DNA of 62,620 nt from a virus. Below are positions 17,215 through 28,100 of this stretch, in pieces. How positions within the stretch are numbered: the stretch's first letter is position 1; each line of letters opens with the position of its first letter. The stretch is taken from the IMG/VR virus record IMGVR_UViG_3300008110_000094, positions 1-62,620 of that record. One strand, 5' to 3'. The notes below the pieces were generated by a model. That model did not search any database and was not told the DNA's origin. It saw only the letters and a list, made by a program, of their open reading frames with translations. The position numbers were made by a program, and so were the translations under genes.

Positions 17215-18305
17215 TGGCCGAATCCGTATTCCAGTCGATCCGAGGCGCACAGTTCCGGGGCTCGCGTTTCCCCGGCTTCCGCTCGACCGGCCAGCAGGCC
17301 GATAGCGGCGTCGATCCCGCGACCGCAGCGCTGGCATCCGAGAACGCGCAGTCTTGGACCGGCCCGCGTCCCGGCACCGCGCTCAACGCGCAGAGCTTTG
17401 GTGGGTCGGATTTTTCGGCATCGACCGCACCGGCAGGGGCGCCCGCACCCAATGGCGGGGGGCAATTGGCTGATGCCGTAAGCCGTGGCATCGATGCGAT
17501 CACGCCAAACGTTTCCACGACAGGCGGAATCATCTCCACTGTCGGTCGTGGTGTTGGCGCTTTGGTCGGCGGGCTTCCCGGCCTTGCGCTTGGCGGCGCA
17601 GCGCGGGCAGGCGGCGCATTGATCGACGCCAATGAATACGATCGACAGCTTTCGGAGCGCGGCTTGCCTGGGATTGACCGGAGCGCTGCTGTTTTGGATT
17701 CAGTCAACATTTTCACCGGCAGGAACAGCCCGAACAGCGGCGCCAATCAGTTTGCCGACCGTATCGCTGCGGAAAGCCGCACGCTCGCAAACAGCCCTGT
17801 CGAAGCGGAAAACATGGCCGCTTACCAAGACAGCACCAATGCCAATCCGTCTGACGGGCCGCAGTCTTGGACGGGCGACAACGTATCGCCGGGGCAGGCG
17901 GTGCAGTCGCAATCGACAACGGGTGTCGGCAATCCCGAGGACACCGGCACAGCATTTGGTGGAACTGCAGCGCCGTCCGAAGATGGCGGCTACGGCAACG
18001 ACTACAGTGGCCCGAGCGAAGGTGGGGGCGCAAGCACAGGCGGCGGAACGGATGGCGGCGCTACCGGCGGCGCGACAGACGGAAGCAATGACAGCGGCGG
18101 CTCGGGCTTTGCCAAAGGCGGCCACGTCACGGCAGATCGCCTAAAGGGTCCAAATCCGCCCGGTCCCGATGATGGCTATGCGGCGCTCGACGTGGGCGAA
18201 ACCGTCATTACCGCAGAAGCAACCCGTCGCTACGGCAAGGACGTGATGATGGCGCTCAATAAAGGCTTGGTCAGCCCCGAGGCCGTGCGCCGCTTGCTCG
18301 GGTAA
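17214..18305 (+). CDS. Low-complexity virion protein with C-terminal GGxV...GE motif (363 aa)
   Basis: The ATG overlaps the previous stop. Most of the protein is Gly/Ser/Asn/Asp-rich and disordered; AQSWTG occurs near residue 45 and PQSWTG near residue 222. One hydrophobic Gly-rich segment (about 100-130) could contact membrane. The C-terminal 65 residues carry FAKGGHV...DDGYAALDVGETVITAEATRRYG, a motif seen at the ends of many phage tail and ejection proteins. It meets the minus-strand lipoprotein gene end-to-end at 18305/18306. Confidence 0.65.
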   Translation: MAESVFQSIRGAQFRGSRFPGFRSTGQQADSGVDPATAALASENAQSWTGPRPGTALNAQSFGGSDFSASTAPAGAPAPNGGGQLADAVSRGIDAITPNVSTTGGIISTVGRGVGALVGGLPGLALGGAARAGGALIDANEYDRQLSERGLPGIDRSAAVLDSVNIFTGRNSPNSGANQFADRIAAESRTLANSPVEAENMAAYQDSTNANPSDGPQSWTGDNVSPGQAVQSQSTTGVGNPEDTGTAFGGTAAPSEDGGYGNDYSGPSEGGGASTGGGTDGGATGGATDGSNDSGGSGFAKGGHVTADRLKGPNPPGPDDGYAALDVGETVITAEATRRYGKDVMMALNKGLVSPEAVRRLLG

Positions 18306-19070
18306 TCACGGGGGGCAAACTGATCCGTCTGGATCGTCGGCGGCAAGGAACGCCGCGAGGCACGCGCCGTAGGTTTTGACGAAAGCGGCATCGTCCATAG
18401 CGTAGTGCCCGGTCACACCGGGCGGAACTCTCACCATGGCGTTGCGGCGGCCATCCAATCTAGCGCGAGAAATTGCGACAGCTTCGTTGTGCCAGCGTCC
18501 AAGCAATTCGTCGTCGCGAAAATGGAACACGGCAGCGCGTCTGTCAGTCCGAATGCCATCTACGATTTCTCGGTGTGCCCAGAGATTAAGCTGGGGAGAC
18601 TCAACGGCGTTGATGCCGCCAACAGCAATTGCAATCGCGCCGTCTGATTGGATCGACCTCTCGCGCGAGACAGAAATGAGCGCTGCGACGCCGCCGGCCG
18701 ATTGCCCAACGACATAGACGCGCTTGTAGTTCTGGCGCCGCATGTCGGAGATTGCCCGTTCTGTCGCCGCAAATAGGCGCCCAGCCGGAGATTGGTCACT
18801 AGGCGCAAGGTCAAGACGGTAAACGTCGAAGCCGCCGCGCACAAACCATTGCAGGATGTCTGGCGTCGGATCGTCGTACTGATGGGTCCGATTGCGAAAG
18901 TCGATCCCGTTGATGAAGATCACCGCCCCCTTGGCGACCTGCGGCCCTTTTGGTCTGGCGACGTAATTGACCGACGTAGGCCGAGGATCGTCGGTTCTCG
19001 TGGTCACGAGATTGTCGGTCTGGCACGCGCCCAGCAGCAGGGCGGCGACGAGGACGAAAGCGATTTTCAT
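18306..19070 (-). CDS. Lipoprotein with alpha/beta-hydrolase fold
   Basis: The ATG at 19070 starts a lipoprotein signal (lipobox LLGAC, Cys16). The mature part shows the alpha/beta-hydrolase layout: VIFINGIDFR strand, then GQSAGG (about 122-127) as nucleophile elbow with Ser124, an acidic FRDDELLG region (about 183-190), and GHYAMDD near the C-terminus providing a candidate His. It would be lipid-anchored in the host envelope with esterase or amidase activity. It is the last gene of a three-gene minus-strand cassette inside the late region and overlaps the upstream gene by 4 bases. Surface modification or superinfection exclusion is a guess. Confidence 0.8.
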   Translation of the reverse strand: MKIAFVLVAALLLGACQTDNLVTTRTDDPRPTSVNYVARPKGPQVAKGAVIFINGIDFRNRTHQYDDPTPDILQWFVRGGFDVYRLDLAPSDQSPAGRLFAATERAISDMRRQNYKRVYVVGQSAGGVAALISVSRERSIQSDGAIAIAVGGINAVESPQLNLWAHREIVDGIRTDRRAAVFHFRDDELLGRWHNEAVAISRARLDGRRNAMVRVPPGVTGHYAMDDAAFVKTYGACLAAFLAADDPDGSVCPP

Positions 19071-19351
19071 CGGTCTGTCTCCGAAAGGGGCTTGATGGTC
19101 TGGCCGTCGAACATGGCGACCTTGAGGAACGGGCCGGACTGCATCACAAGAGCGTCGGCAAGCTGTTTGGCTTCTGCGGCTTTTAAGCGCAGGGCTTCGA
19201 TCAGTTGGAACAGGCGCTTGGGCGGCAGTTCGCGGGTGCCCGCATAGTAGTGCCGCGACAGACGATCGTTGAGGCTCCACACGCGGGCCATTTCAGATGG
19301 CCCGCCTAAGAGTTCCATCGCGGCGCGAATGTCGGCGTGTCGGACTGTCAT
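19067..19351 (-). CDS. Small helical, HTH-like protein (94 aa)
   Basis: The ATG at 19351 overlaps the upstream stop (ATGA), and the end overlaps the lipoprotein start by 4 bases. Residues about 8-50 (ADIRAAMELLGGPSEMARVWSLNDRLSRHYYAGTRELP) resemble a Cro/XRE-type helix-turn-helix, followed by a long helix. It could be the local regulator of the cassette. The HTH call is by pattern only. Confidence 0.55.
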   Translation of the reverse strand: MTVRHADIRAAMELLGGPSEMARVWSLNDRLSRHYYAGTRELPPKRLFQLIEALRLKAAEAKQLADALVMQSGPFLKVAMFDGQTIKPLSETDR

Positions 19352-19527
19352 TCGAGTTGCTTCCAAACCGTGTCGATCCCGTCGTCGATGGTATCCAGTG
19401 TGATGTGGCGCCCGGCCGCGTGCGCCTTGCGGGCCAGCGTGTCGCGCGCGGCGAGCAACGCCAGCATGGCATTGCCGAGTTCTTGGGTGGTCTGCTGCCG
19501 AACGGCAAGCATCATGTCGTGGGGCAT
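19348..19527 (-). CDS. Small helical protein, first gene of minus cassette (59 aa)
   Basis: A perfect AAGGAG lies 9 bases upstream of the ATG at 19527. The protein is all-helical (LGNAMLALLAARDTLARKAHAAGR) and ends in DTVWKQLE. The promoter at 19588-19616 stands just upstream. Function unknown. Confidence 0.65.
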   Translation of the reverse strand: MPHDMMLAVRQQTTQELGNAMLALLAARDTLARKAHAAGRHITLDTIDDGIDTVWKQLE

Positions 19528-19558
19528 GGGCAATGGCTCCTTGGAACCAAGTTCAGCC

Positions 19559-19587
19559 GGGTCGCAATTGACCCTGCTATGACCCTG
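19559..19587. promoter_or_regulatory. Operator-like repeats in the cassette leader
   Basis: GGGTC-(6)-GACCC forms an inverted repeat (19559-19574), and TGACCCTG occurs twice, 11 bases apart (19569-19576 and 19580-19587), over the predicted start of transcription. One helical turn spacing suggests side-by-side binding of a regulator, perhaps the product of 19067-19351. Confidence 0.5.
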
Positions 19588-19616
19588 ATAATAGGGACAT
19601 GGCGCGCGAGTGTCAA
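19588..19616 (-). promoter_or_regulatory. Sigma70-type promoter for the lipoprotein cassette
   Basis: On the minus strand TTGACA (19611-19616) and TATTAT (19588-19593) are separated by exactly 17 bases. This is the best sigma70 match I found in the window and would let the three-gene cassette be transcribed independently of phage late transcription, e.g. from a prophage. Confidence 0.8.
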
Positions 19617-19679
19617 TGCTCACGCGCATTTCGATTTTCGTACCACGATGTTACGCTACCCCAACCCCGGAGCACCGCC

Positions 19680-20042
19680 ATGTATGCCGAACCAGCCGAA
19701 CCCATGGAAGGCAACCTCACAGCCGACGAAGTGCAGGAGCTGCAAAGCCTTCTGACGCCCCGGCTGATGGACCTTCTGACCAAGGTGCTTCCCGAATCGG
19801 CTGGCGTGCTGGCCGAGTACGGCGGGGCCGGGGAAGATCCGTTCGACGATCCGGGGCAAGCCGCGATGAACGGCGAGCAGGCGCCCATGGACCCCGCCGC
19901 CAAACTCGAAGCGATGCGCGCCGCCGCCGCACCGCCGATGCCCATGCCCGGCGCACCCATGCCGCCCGCACCCATGGGCCCGCCCGGCGCCGTCCCGATG
20001 GCCCAGACGGGCTTGAGCCGCATGAAGATGGGGGCGCGATAA
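19680..20042 (+). CDS. Pro/Met/Ala-rich hypothetical virion protein (120 aa)
   Basis: The ATG at 19680 has a GGAG site upstream. A short helical domain (LTADEVQELQSLLTPRLMDLLTKVLPESA, residues about 12-40) is followed by an acidic linker and a Pro/Met/Gly-rich tail with a basic end. The stop overlaps the next ATG (TAATG). By position it is a partner or chaperone of the ejection-type proteins downstream. Confidence 0.65.
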   Translation: MYAEPAEPMEGNLTADEVQELQSLLTPRLMDLLTKVLPESAGVLAEYGGAGEDPFDDPGQAAMNGEQAPMDPAAKLEAMRAAAAPPMPMPGAPMPPAPMGPPGAVPMAQTGLSRMKMGAR

Positions 20043-20746
20043 TGGGCTGGTTTTCCGACTTTTTCGACACCGGGGATTGGGTCGGGGCGGCAATCGGCGG
20101 CGTGGCGTCGGTTGCTGGCGCCGTCATTTCCTCGAACGCCAACCAGCAGGCGGCCGAAAAAGCCTCGGCCGGTGCGCAGGCCCAGGCCGATGCGATCAAG
20201 CAGGGGAACGCGCTTGCGCAGCAGCGGTTCGAGACGGTGCAATCCCAGACCGCCCCGGCGCTTCAATACCAGCAAGAAGTCATTGCCGGTGCCAACGGGC
20301 TGACGCCGCAGCAACAGGCGGCCTTGGAAGATACGCGCCGCCAGACCAACAACGCGCTCGCCGTCTCAGGATTGCGGGGATCGGGCCGGGCCGCCGTCGC
20401 CGCCGTGCGCAAGACCGAGGCGGATTTCACCAACAACGCGCTCGACCAGAACAAGCGCCGCGCCGATCAAGCGGCTTCGAGCCTGTCGGGCCAGTATTTC
20501 AACGCCGGGAACCAAGCCGCCAACACCGACATTCGCTCGGGGCAGGCGCAGGGGCAGGCCAATTTCCAGACCGGCATGATCGGCGCCGACTACAGCATTG
20601 CCGATGGCACCCAGCGCGGCCGGGCGATCGGCGACATCGCCTCGATCATCAACGACACGGCCAAGGAAGGGCGGCGCTCGAACTACGGCGCCAGCGCCCG
20701 TCCTTCGGAATCCGTGAACCGCGAACCCGAAACAATGGCGGGCTGA
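20042..20746 (+). CDS. Internal virion / DNA-ejection protein (probable, 234 aa)
   Basis: N-terminal WFSDFF is followed by an amphipathic Gly/Ala segment (residues 12-33, VGAAIGGVASVAGAVISSNA) and long Gln/Ala-rich helices (about 35-110), ending in a disordered tail. This hydrophobic-then-coiled layout is typical of podoviral internal proteins that are ejected and line the channel across the envelope. The role is inferred from composition and from position after the tail genes. Confidence 0.65.
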   Translation: MGWFSDFFDTGDWVGAAIGGVASVAGAVISSNANQQAAEKASAGAQAQADAIKQGNALAQQRFETVQSQTAPALQYQQEVIAGANGLTPQQQAALEDTRRQTNNALAVSGLRGSGRAAVAAVRKTEADFTNNALDQNKRRADQAASSLSGQYFNAGNQAANTDIRSGQAQGQANFQTGMIGADYSIADGTQRGRAIGDIASIINDTAKEGRRSNYGASARPSESVNREPETMAG

Positions 20747-20749
20747 ACC

Positions 20750-22150
20750 ATGGCAAGCGGACTGCAATTCATCACCTTCAATCCCGCGTCGGCCGCCTAC
20801 AACGAGGGGCAGGACCGCACCGAACGCCGCCGCGCGCAGGATCTGCAGATGCGCCGGGGCGAGTTCGATCTGTCGGAAGCCCAGCGCCAATCCGCCGAAA
20901 ACCAGGGCGTCGATGCGGCGATCCGCGAAGGTCTGACGCCGCCCGCCGCACCCCGTCCGCAAGCCCCAGCACCGGGCCCGGTCGATCAGGTCCGGGGCCA
21001 GGGGGAAGGCCGGATCGAAAGCGCACCCCTGCCGCCGACGCAAGGCCAGCCCGCCGCAGCCCCGCAGGCCGCCGCCGCGCCCCAACAGCGTGTAGGGACT
21101 CAGGTCGCCAACCGCCTTGCCCAGACGCCGGGCGGCGGGCGCGCAGCCCTCGCTTTGCGCCAGGGCGACGAGCGCCAGCGCGACGAGGCCGAAACCCGCG
21201 CTTTCCACTATTTGTCGAACCCCGCGACCGCCCATCTGGGGCTCGAGCTTGCCAACAAGATCGGCATGCCCGTTCCCCCGCAGTTGGCAAATAACACGGC
21301 GTTCTGGCAGGGCACGGCCATCGCCAAGCAGCTCTATCCCGACGATCCGGCGGCGGGCCAAAAGTTCGTGTCGGCCTTCGTCCAGGGCGGGGGCGGCGAC
21401 GTTCAAGCCTCGACACAAGCCGGTGTGCAGGCGGCCGGCGTGCCGCCCAAGCGTCGGCGCTACGGCACGGTGCAGGGCGACGACGGGATCGTGTTCTACG
21501 ACCTCGAAAACCCCCAGCACCAGATTGCGGGCCCGCAGCGCACGCAGGGCCAGTATGTGACCGGCAACGACGGCAATATGCTGTTTTTGCGGCAGGGCCG
21601 CACGCAGGCCGAACCCGTCACGGGCGTCGATGGTCAGCCGCTTGCCGCCCAGCGCTTTGGCGCCGCGCGCGGCGCGCAGGCGAGCGTGTTCCAGCAGAAG
21701 CAGCAGGCGTGGCTCGCCGCCAACCCGGGCGACGTGCAGGGTGCTTTGGCCTACGCCTCGGGCACCAAGCAAGTCGATCCGGCCACGGAACTGCGCATCG
21801 CCTCGGGCATTGCCAAGGTGGAATTGGGGAACGCGCCCGATCCGCTTCTTTCAACCCCGGCGCAGCGCGAAGCCTACCAGCGCTCCTTGCAGGCCCGCGC
21901 GCAAGAAATCGTCCAGGGCTGGCGCCAGCAGCAGCCGGGCGGGCAGGCGCCGCAACCCGGCGCCGCTCGACCGCCGCAGGCCGCACCGCAGCCCGGCGCA
22001 CCGCCGCCGATGGCGGCCCCGGCCATGCCCGCCGTGGGCGGCACGCGCGAAAGCCCCGCCATGCCGCAGACCGAGGACGAGTTCAACGCGCTCCCCTCGG
22101 GCTCCGTCTATGTCGATCCCGACGACGGCATCCTCTACGTCAAACCGTAA
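20750..22150 (+). CDS. Internal virion / ejection protein (probable, 466 aa)
   Basis: It starts 3 bases after the previous stop. Gln/Arg-rich helices (residues 20-60) lead into Pro/Ala/Gln linkers. A central folded part includes YGTVQGDDGIVFYDLENPQ (about 235-255) and WLAANPGDVQGALAYASGTKQVDPATE (about 325-350). A Pro-rich tail ends in a small domain closing with SVYVDPDDGILYVKP. The Gln/Ala richness and location beside the polyvalent gene fit an ejected protein. Confidence 0.65.
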   Translation: MASGLQFITFNPASAAYNEGQDRTERRRAQDLQMRRGEFDLSEAQRQSAENQGVDAAIREGLTPPAAPRPQAPAPGPVDQVRGQGEGRIESAPLPPTQGQPAAAPQAAAAPQQRVGTQVANRLAQTPGGGRAALALRQGDERQRDEAETRAFHYLSNPATAHLGLELANKIGMPVPPQLANNTAFWQGTAIAKQLYPDDPAAGQKFVSAFVQGGGGDVQASTQAGVQAAGVPPKRRRYGTVQGDDGIVFYDLENPQHQIAGPQRTQGQYVTGNDGNMLFLRQGRTQAEPVTGVDGQPLAAQRFGAARGAQASVFQQKQQAWLAANPGDVQGALAYASGTKQVDPATELRIASGIAKVELGNAPDPLLSTPAQREAYQRSLQARAQEIVQGWRQQQPGGQAPQPGAARPPQAAPQPGAPPPMAAPAMPAVGGTRESPAMPQTEDEFNALPSGSVYVDPDDGILYVKP

Positions 22151-22162
22151 GGCTCAGACCGT

Positions 22163-25100
22163 ATGGCTCGTTTCCAAGGTATCCCTCTCGACCAAGCCCC
22201 GATCGAGCAGGCCCCGTCGATGGCCGCCCCGCGCGCACCGCGATTCCGGGGGACGCCCCTTGAAGGGCCCAAGCCTGTCGCCGCTCCCGCGCCCGTGGCA
22301 GCACTTGCCCCGCCGCCGATCGCCGAGGCGCCCGCACCCTCCGAAATGCCCGACATCAACCCGCCCACCATGCCGCAGGCTGCACCCCAGCCCGCAGCGG
22401 GCGGCCTTGGCGCGCAGATTATGCGGTTCGGCAAGGATGCCGGCGCCTCTGTCGTGGCTGGCACGGGATCCATCATGCAGTTCCCCGGTCAGGTCTATGG
22501 GCTGGCAACCGGCGATTTCGATACGATGTCCACCCGGGGCGGCGAGGCCGTTCGGCAATTCGGCCAATCCCTCAAATCGCCCGAGCTGCAAGAGAAGGAA
22601 CGCCAAGCCCAGGCCGTCATTGCCGAGGCCGAGAAAGACGGCTTCGGGGCCGAGGTCGGCGCGGTCCTCAAAACCTACCTCAGCGATCCGGTCCTGCTTG
22701 CCAATTTCACGGTCGAACAATTGCCGTCGCTTCTGGCGACGATGGGCTTCGGCAAACTCGCGCAATGGGGCACCCAGGTTGCGGCCAAGGTCGCGCAGCG
22801 CGGTGCTGTATCGGCGGCCACACTGTCCCGCGCCGGGCAGGCCGGGGCCATCACGGGCGGTGCCGCGATGCAGGGCGCATCCGTGGGCGACGAAACCCGC
22901 GATGCAATTCTGCGGCTTCCCGACGCCACTTTTGCGGCCTCGCCCGCGTTCCAGGCCCTTGTCGCGTCCGGTATCGACCCGCAGGCGGCCAAGGAACAGC
23001 TTGCGCTCGAGGGTGCTCGCCTTGCCGGTGCGGCAGGGGCCGGTATCTCCGGGGCCACGGCGACGTTATTGCCGGGCGTGGAGCGCATGGGGTTCGGCCA
23101 AGCGAGCACGCAAGGCATCATCCGGCGCGTCCTGACGGGCGGTGCGGCCGAAGGCTTCCAAGAAGGTCTGGAAGAAGGCGGCGGCCGGTTTGCCCAGAAC
23201 GTCGCTGTCCAACAGATCGATCCCGACCAATCGCTCTTGCAGGGTGTGGGTGCACAGGGCACCATGGGCGCCTTGCCGGGTGCCGTCACGGGCGCTGGCG
23301 TCGCGGCCCTTTCCGGCCGTGAGGATGCGCCTATTACCCCCTCAATCGCGGTCAATGGCGGCCCGCCGGTGCGGGTTGAGCCCACGTTCGACGCTCCCAC
23401 CCAGCCCCCGCCCCCGCCCAACCCGCGCGCAGGTGCCCGCTTCGGGACCGGCGATACCGTCCTGCAGCCCGCCCCCCTCTCGACGCCGCGCTCGCGCAGC
23501 GACCTTGCCGCCGACTTGGCCGACCCGCGCCCGATCGCGGAAATCGACGCCGAGCGCCAGCAGCGGGCCCGTGAGCAGCAAGTTCAACTCGCCAGCCAGT
23601 ACGGCTATCCCGCGATCGGGAGTGCCTTCACGTTCACCTTGCCCGATGGCGAAACCGTCCAGGGCGTCATGGAAGGCGTGCAGCAGACCAGCACCGAAGG
23701 GCTGGCGCGCATCCGGGGCGCCGATGGTCAGATGTACGTCCTCGGGGCCGACGAGTTTACAGTCACCGAAGGAACCGGCGACAAAGCGGACCCCGTGGTT
23801 GTCAAAACCGCCGAGGACGTTGACATCGCGGCCCAGCAGGTTGAGGCCCCGACCCCTGCCCAGGCCAAGGCCGGAAACTACAAGCACGCCCATCTTGAAT
23901 GGGAAGGCTTCGACATCGCCATCGAAACCCCGCAGGGCGGAACGCGCAGCGGCGTGGGCAAGGACGGCAAGCCGTGGTCCGTCACCATGCCCCACCATTA
24001 CGGACGCCTCAAAGGCACGATCGGCGCAGACGGGGATCAGCTCGACATCACGATCGGCCCCAACCCCGAGCAAAACGGCGTTGTGTGGGTGATCGACCAG
24101 ATCGACCCCGATACCGGCAAGTTCGACGAACACAAAATCATGGCCGGGTTCGAGATGGGCGAGGAAGCCGAGCAGGCCTACATCGACGGCTTCTCGGACG
24201 GGCGCGGCATCGACCGGATCGGCGCCGTGGAGCGCATGGATCTTGCCCAATTGCGCCAGTGGATCGCCAACGGCAACACCAAGAAGGCGCTCGCCTACAA
24301 CGGCACGCCCAAGTATCGCGAGTACCGCATCCCGGCGCCAGCGCAGGCCCCCGGCGACAATTACCGTGGCGGCCAGCGCGGGCCCGCCTTCGACCTTCCG
24401 GCCTCGCAGCCGGCGCCTGCGGCTGAGCCTCCGCAAGCGCCCGCCGAGGGTGCGCCGTCCCGTGAAAACGGGGCGGCTGCGTCCCCCGAGCCTGCCCCGG
24501 CGCCCGTCGTGCGCCCCGTGCAGCCGAAACCGCAAACCCTCGCAGAGCCGGAACAGGCCCCCGATTGGTACAAGGAACTGACGGAGACGGGCCGCCGCTT
24601 GCTTTATGTGCGCGCTGGGTTCACGGCAGGCGAGGTCAATCGCCGCGCCAAAGTGACGTGGAACAATATCAGCCCCGAGGTTCGCAAACGGCTGGAAACG
24701 GCAGCCAAAGCGCCGCAGCCGGAAGCCGCACCCCGACCGGCCTACATAGGGAAGGGGCCGGATTTCGCCAGCGGGCGCAATGATGCCCTCGCTGGCAAGC
24801 CGCGCGTCATGCCCACCTACTTCACTAAGCCCTACGGGAAAAACGCAAGGAACTGGTTGCTTGGATGGGATGCCGGTAAGGCCGAGGCCGATCAAACTAA
24901 GGCGTCGGAGGCGCCCCCCGCCGCCCCTCAGAAGGCGCCGCGCCCGAACGACATCTTCTTCAACAACAAGCAAGAACTGGTCGAATACCTGACCGACCGC
25001 TTGCCGAAGGGGTACGAGGTTGACCGTGGCGGTGATGGCCCTGGAAGCCCCGTTCGGCTGTTCGGTCCCGGCGACAAGCTGATCGACGAGTGGGTTGGCA

Positions 25101-28100
25101 GACCCGAACGCGCGCGGATCGACAAGGTGATCGAGCGTGCCAAGAAGGCCGCCGCCGACGCGGCCAAGCCCGCCCCCTCGCCAAAACCCGCCGAACCCGA
25201 TATGCTCCCGGCACAAGCGGAGAATGAAGATGTCGTTCAGCCGAGCGCAGTACCTTCAAGCCCTGCAGGATCAGAACCCGGAGCAAGCGCGGGAACTGCG
25301 CCGCAGCGGGCAGATGTCGAAGCACCTCGCGGACAAGGCGAAGGAGTACGAGGCGACGGAGCGCGCGGCGATGGCGAACGCCGACCCGAGCGACGAGAAC
25401 CTCGCACGGATGATCCGCGAGCAGGTGCAAGCGGAGACGTTCGACCTGCCGATGCAGCGGTAGCCGACAAGCGCCCTGACGCGGAGGTCAAGGGCGAGAA
25501 CCACGTCATTGAAGCCGGTGCGCTGGGCGAAAGCCGCCCGTGGCGCCAGAAGGCACTCGACAATATCCGCGCCATCGAATTGATGCGCCAGATCGAGGCA
25601 GAAGGCCGCCCGGCGACCAAAGCCGAGCAGGCCGAGCTTGCGCTCTATGTCGGCTGGGGCGGTATTCGCAACGCCTTCCCCGATGCCCAAGGGGCTTACG
25701 GCAAGGGCTTCGAGACGATCGGCAAGAAGCTGCGCGAGCTGCTTTCGGACACCGAATACAAGACGGCTCAGCGCTCGATCCAGTACGCGCACTACACCAG
25801 CGAAACGATCGTCCGCGAAATGTGGCGCGCGGCCCAGCAGCTTGGGTTCAAGGGCGGCAAGGTGTTCGAGCCCGGCATGGGGGTGGGCAATTTCGCGGGC
25901 ATGATGCCGACCGACGTTTCGGCGGCCAGCACCTATCACGGGCTCGAGCTTGACCACACGACGGCCCGCATCGCGCGCTTGCTCTATCCGCGCTTCGGCA
26001 TCCGGCAGGACGATTTCACGAAGGCCCCGATCCCCGCCGACACCTACGATCTGGCGATCGGCAACCCGCCCTTTGCCGACGTGGCGATCAAGTCCGATCC
26101 CGCCTACGCCAAGCATGCGTTCCTCCTGCATGACTATTTCTTCGCCAAGTCTCTCGACGCGGTGCGCCCCGGTGGGCTCCTGATGTTCGTCACGTCGGCG
26201 GGCACCCTCAACAAGATCGACACCGCCGCGCGCGAATACATGGCCGACCGGGCGGATTTCGTCGGCGCCATTCGCCTTCCTGGCGATGCCTTCGAGAAGA
26301 ACGCCGGAACCAGCGTCACGACCGACATCATCATTCTGCGCAAGCGGCTCCCCGGCGAGACAGCCGGCAGCAAGGCTTGGACCGAAACCGTCGAACGCAC
26401 CCTGCCCAACAAGGACGGGGCCAAGCAGTCCGGTGCGGTCAATCGCTGGATCTCCGAAAACCCGGAAATGGTGCTCGGCGACGAAGGCTTTTTCGACAAG
26501 CTCTATCCGGGCCGGTACGGCGTGCGATCGAGCGAAGGCGACTTTGCGCCCAAGCTCAAGAAGGCCGTCGATGCGCTCCCCGCCGACGTGATGACGCCGT
26601 GGCAGGAAACCCAGGCCGAACGCGCCGAGGTCGATTTCGGGACCAAAGAGCGCAAGGACGGCTCGTTCTATCTCGACGCCAGCGGTCGCTTGATGCAGAT
26701 GCGCGACCGCGTAGGCCAACCCGTTCCGCAGCGCGGGAAGGGTGCCACGGGCGGCAAGACGGGCGCGGAAATGGCCCGCATCAAGAAGCTGGTCCCGATC
26801 CGCGATGCGCTTCGCGCCGTTCTGGACGCGGACCTGTCCGAAGATTCCGCCAATGCGGCCAAGGCCCGCAAGCGGCTCAATGCCGCCTACGACGAGTTTG
26901 TTGCGGAGTTCGGCCCCATCAACAAGGCCGAACTGTCCGAGCGCCGCCCCAGCGTCGTGCAGCAGGAAAGTGCGCGCTCGGACGCGCGCGAAGAAGCCCG
27001 GTTCAACGGTCTGCCGTTCGACGAAGGGACGTTCGATCCGCGCCAGATGATAGTGCAAGGCAAGTCGCTGGCCGAAATTGCGCGTGCCCGGAACGCGATG
27101 CGCGAGGAATACGCCAAGGCCGGAAAGACGTTCGACGAGGGCACGTTCGATCCCGACGACATGCCCGACATCATCATCGACAAGCGCCCCAACGTCGATG
27201 CGTTCATGGACGACCCAGAGTCCTATCGCTTGCGCGCGATCGAGGACTACAACGACAACACCGGAGAGGCCAAGAAGCGGCCGATCTTCGAGCGCAACAT
27301 CATCACGCGCGAAAAAGAGCCCGAAATCAAATCGGTCAACGACGCCTTGCTCTACGTCCTCAATCGGCGTGGGCGCGTGGCGATCGACGAAATCGCGGCA
27401 GCGGTCAACATCACCGTCCCGCAGGCCATCGAACAGCTTGGCGACCGCATCTTCAAACTGCCCGGCACCCAGGACGCCTACGAAACGCGCGACGCCTATC
27501 TGTCGGGCAACGTCCGCAAGAAGCTGCTTGAGGCCCAGGCGGCGGCCGAGCGCAATCCCGAGTTCAAGCCGAACGTCGAAGCGCTCGAGGCTGTCCAGCC
27601 GACACCGCTTACCCCGTCTGAAATCTCGGCCAATCTCGGCATGCCGTGGTTGCCGACTGACGTGATCGAATCCTTCGGCACGGAAATCGGTCTGACCAAA
27701 CTGAAAGTCGGCTATCTGCCCGCCTTGGCGTCGTGGAACGTCTCGGGCGACGATAGCTCGTCGGCCGCGCGCACCGAATGGGGCACCGCCGAACGCTCGG
27801 CGCCGGAACTGATTTCCGACGCGCTCAATCGGCAAGATCCGAAAATCTACGACGAGGTTCGCCAGCCTGACGGCACGAAAACCCGCGTTCTGAACACCGT
27901 CGCGACCCAGGCCGCCCAAGACAAACTGCAAGCCATCAAGGCCAAGTTCTCGGAATGGGTCTGGTCGGATGCCGCCCGTGCGGATCGTCTGGCGACCCTC
28001 TACAATGACAACTACAACAACCTCGTTGTGCGCCAGTACGACGGCGACTATCTCACCACCCCCGGCATTGCGGCCGGCTGGTCCTGGCGCCCGCACCAGA

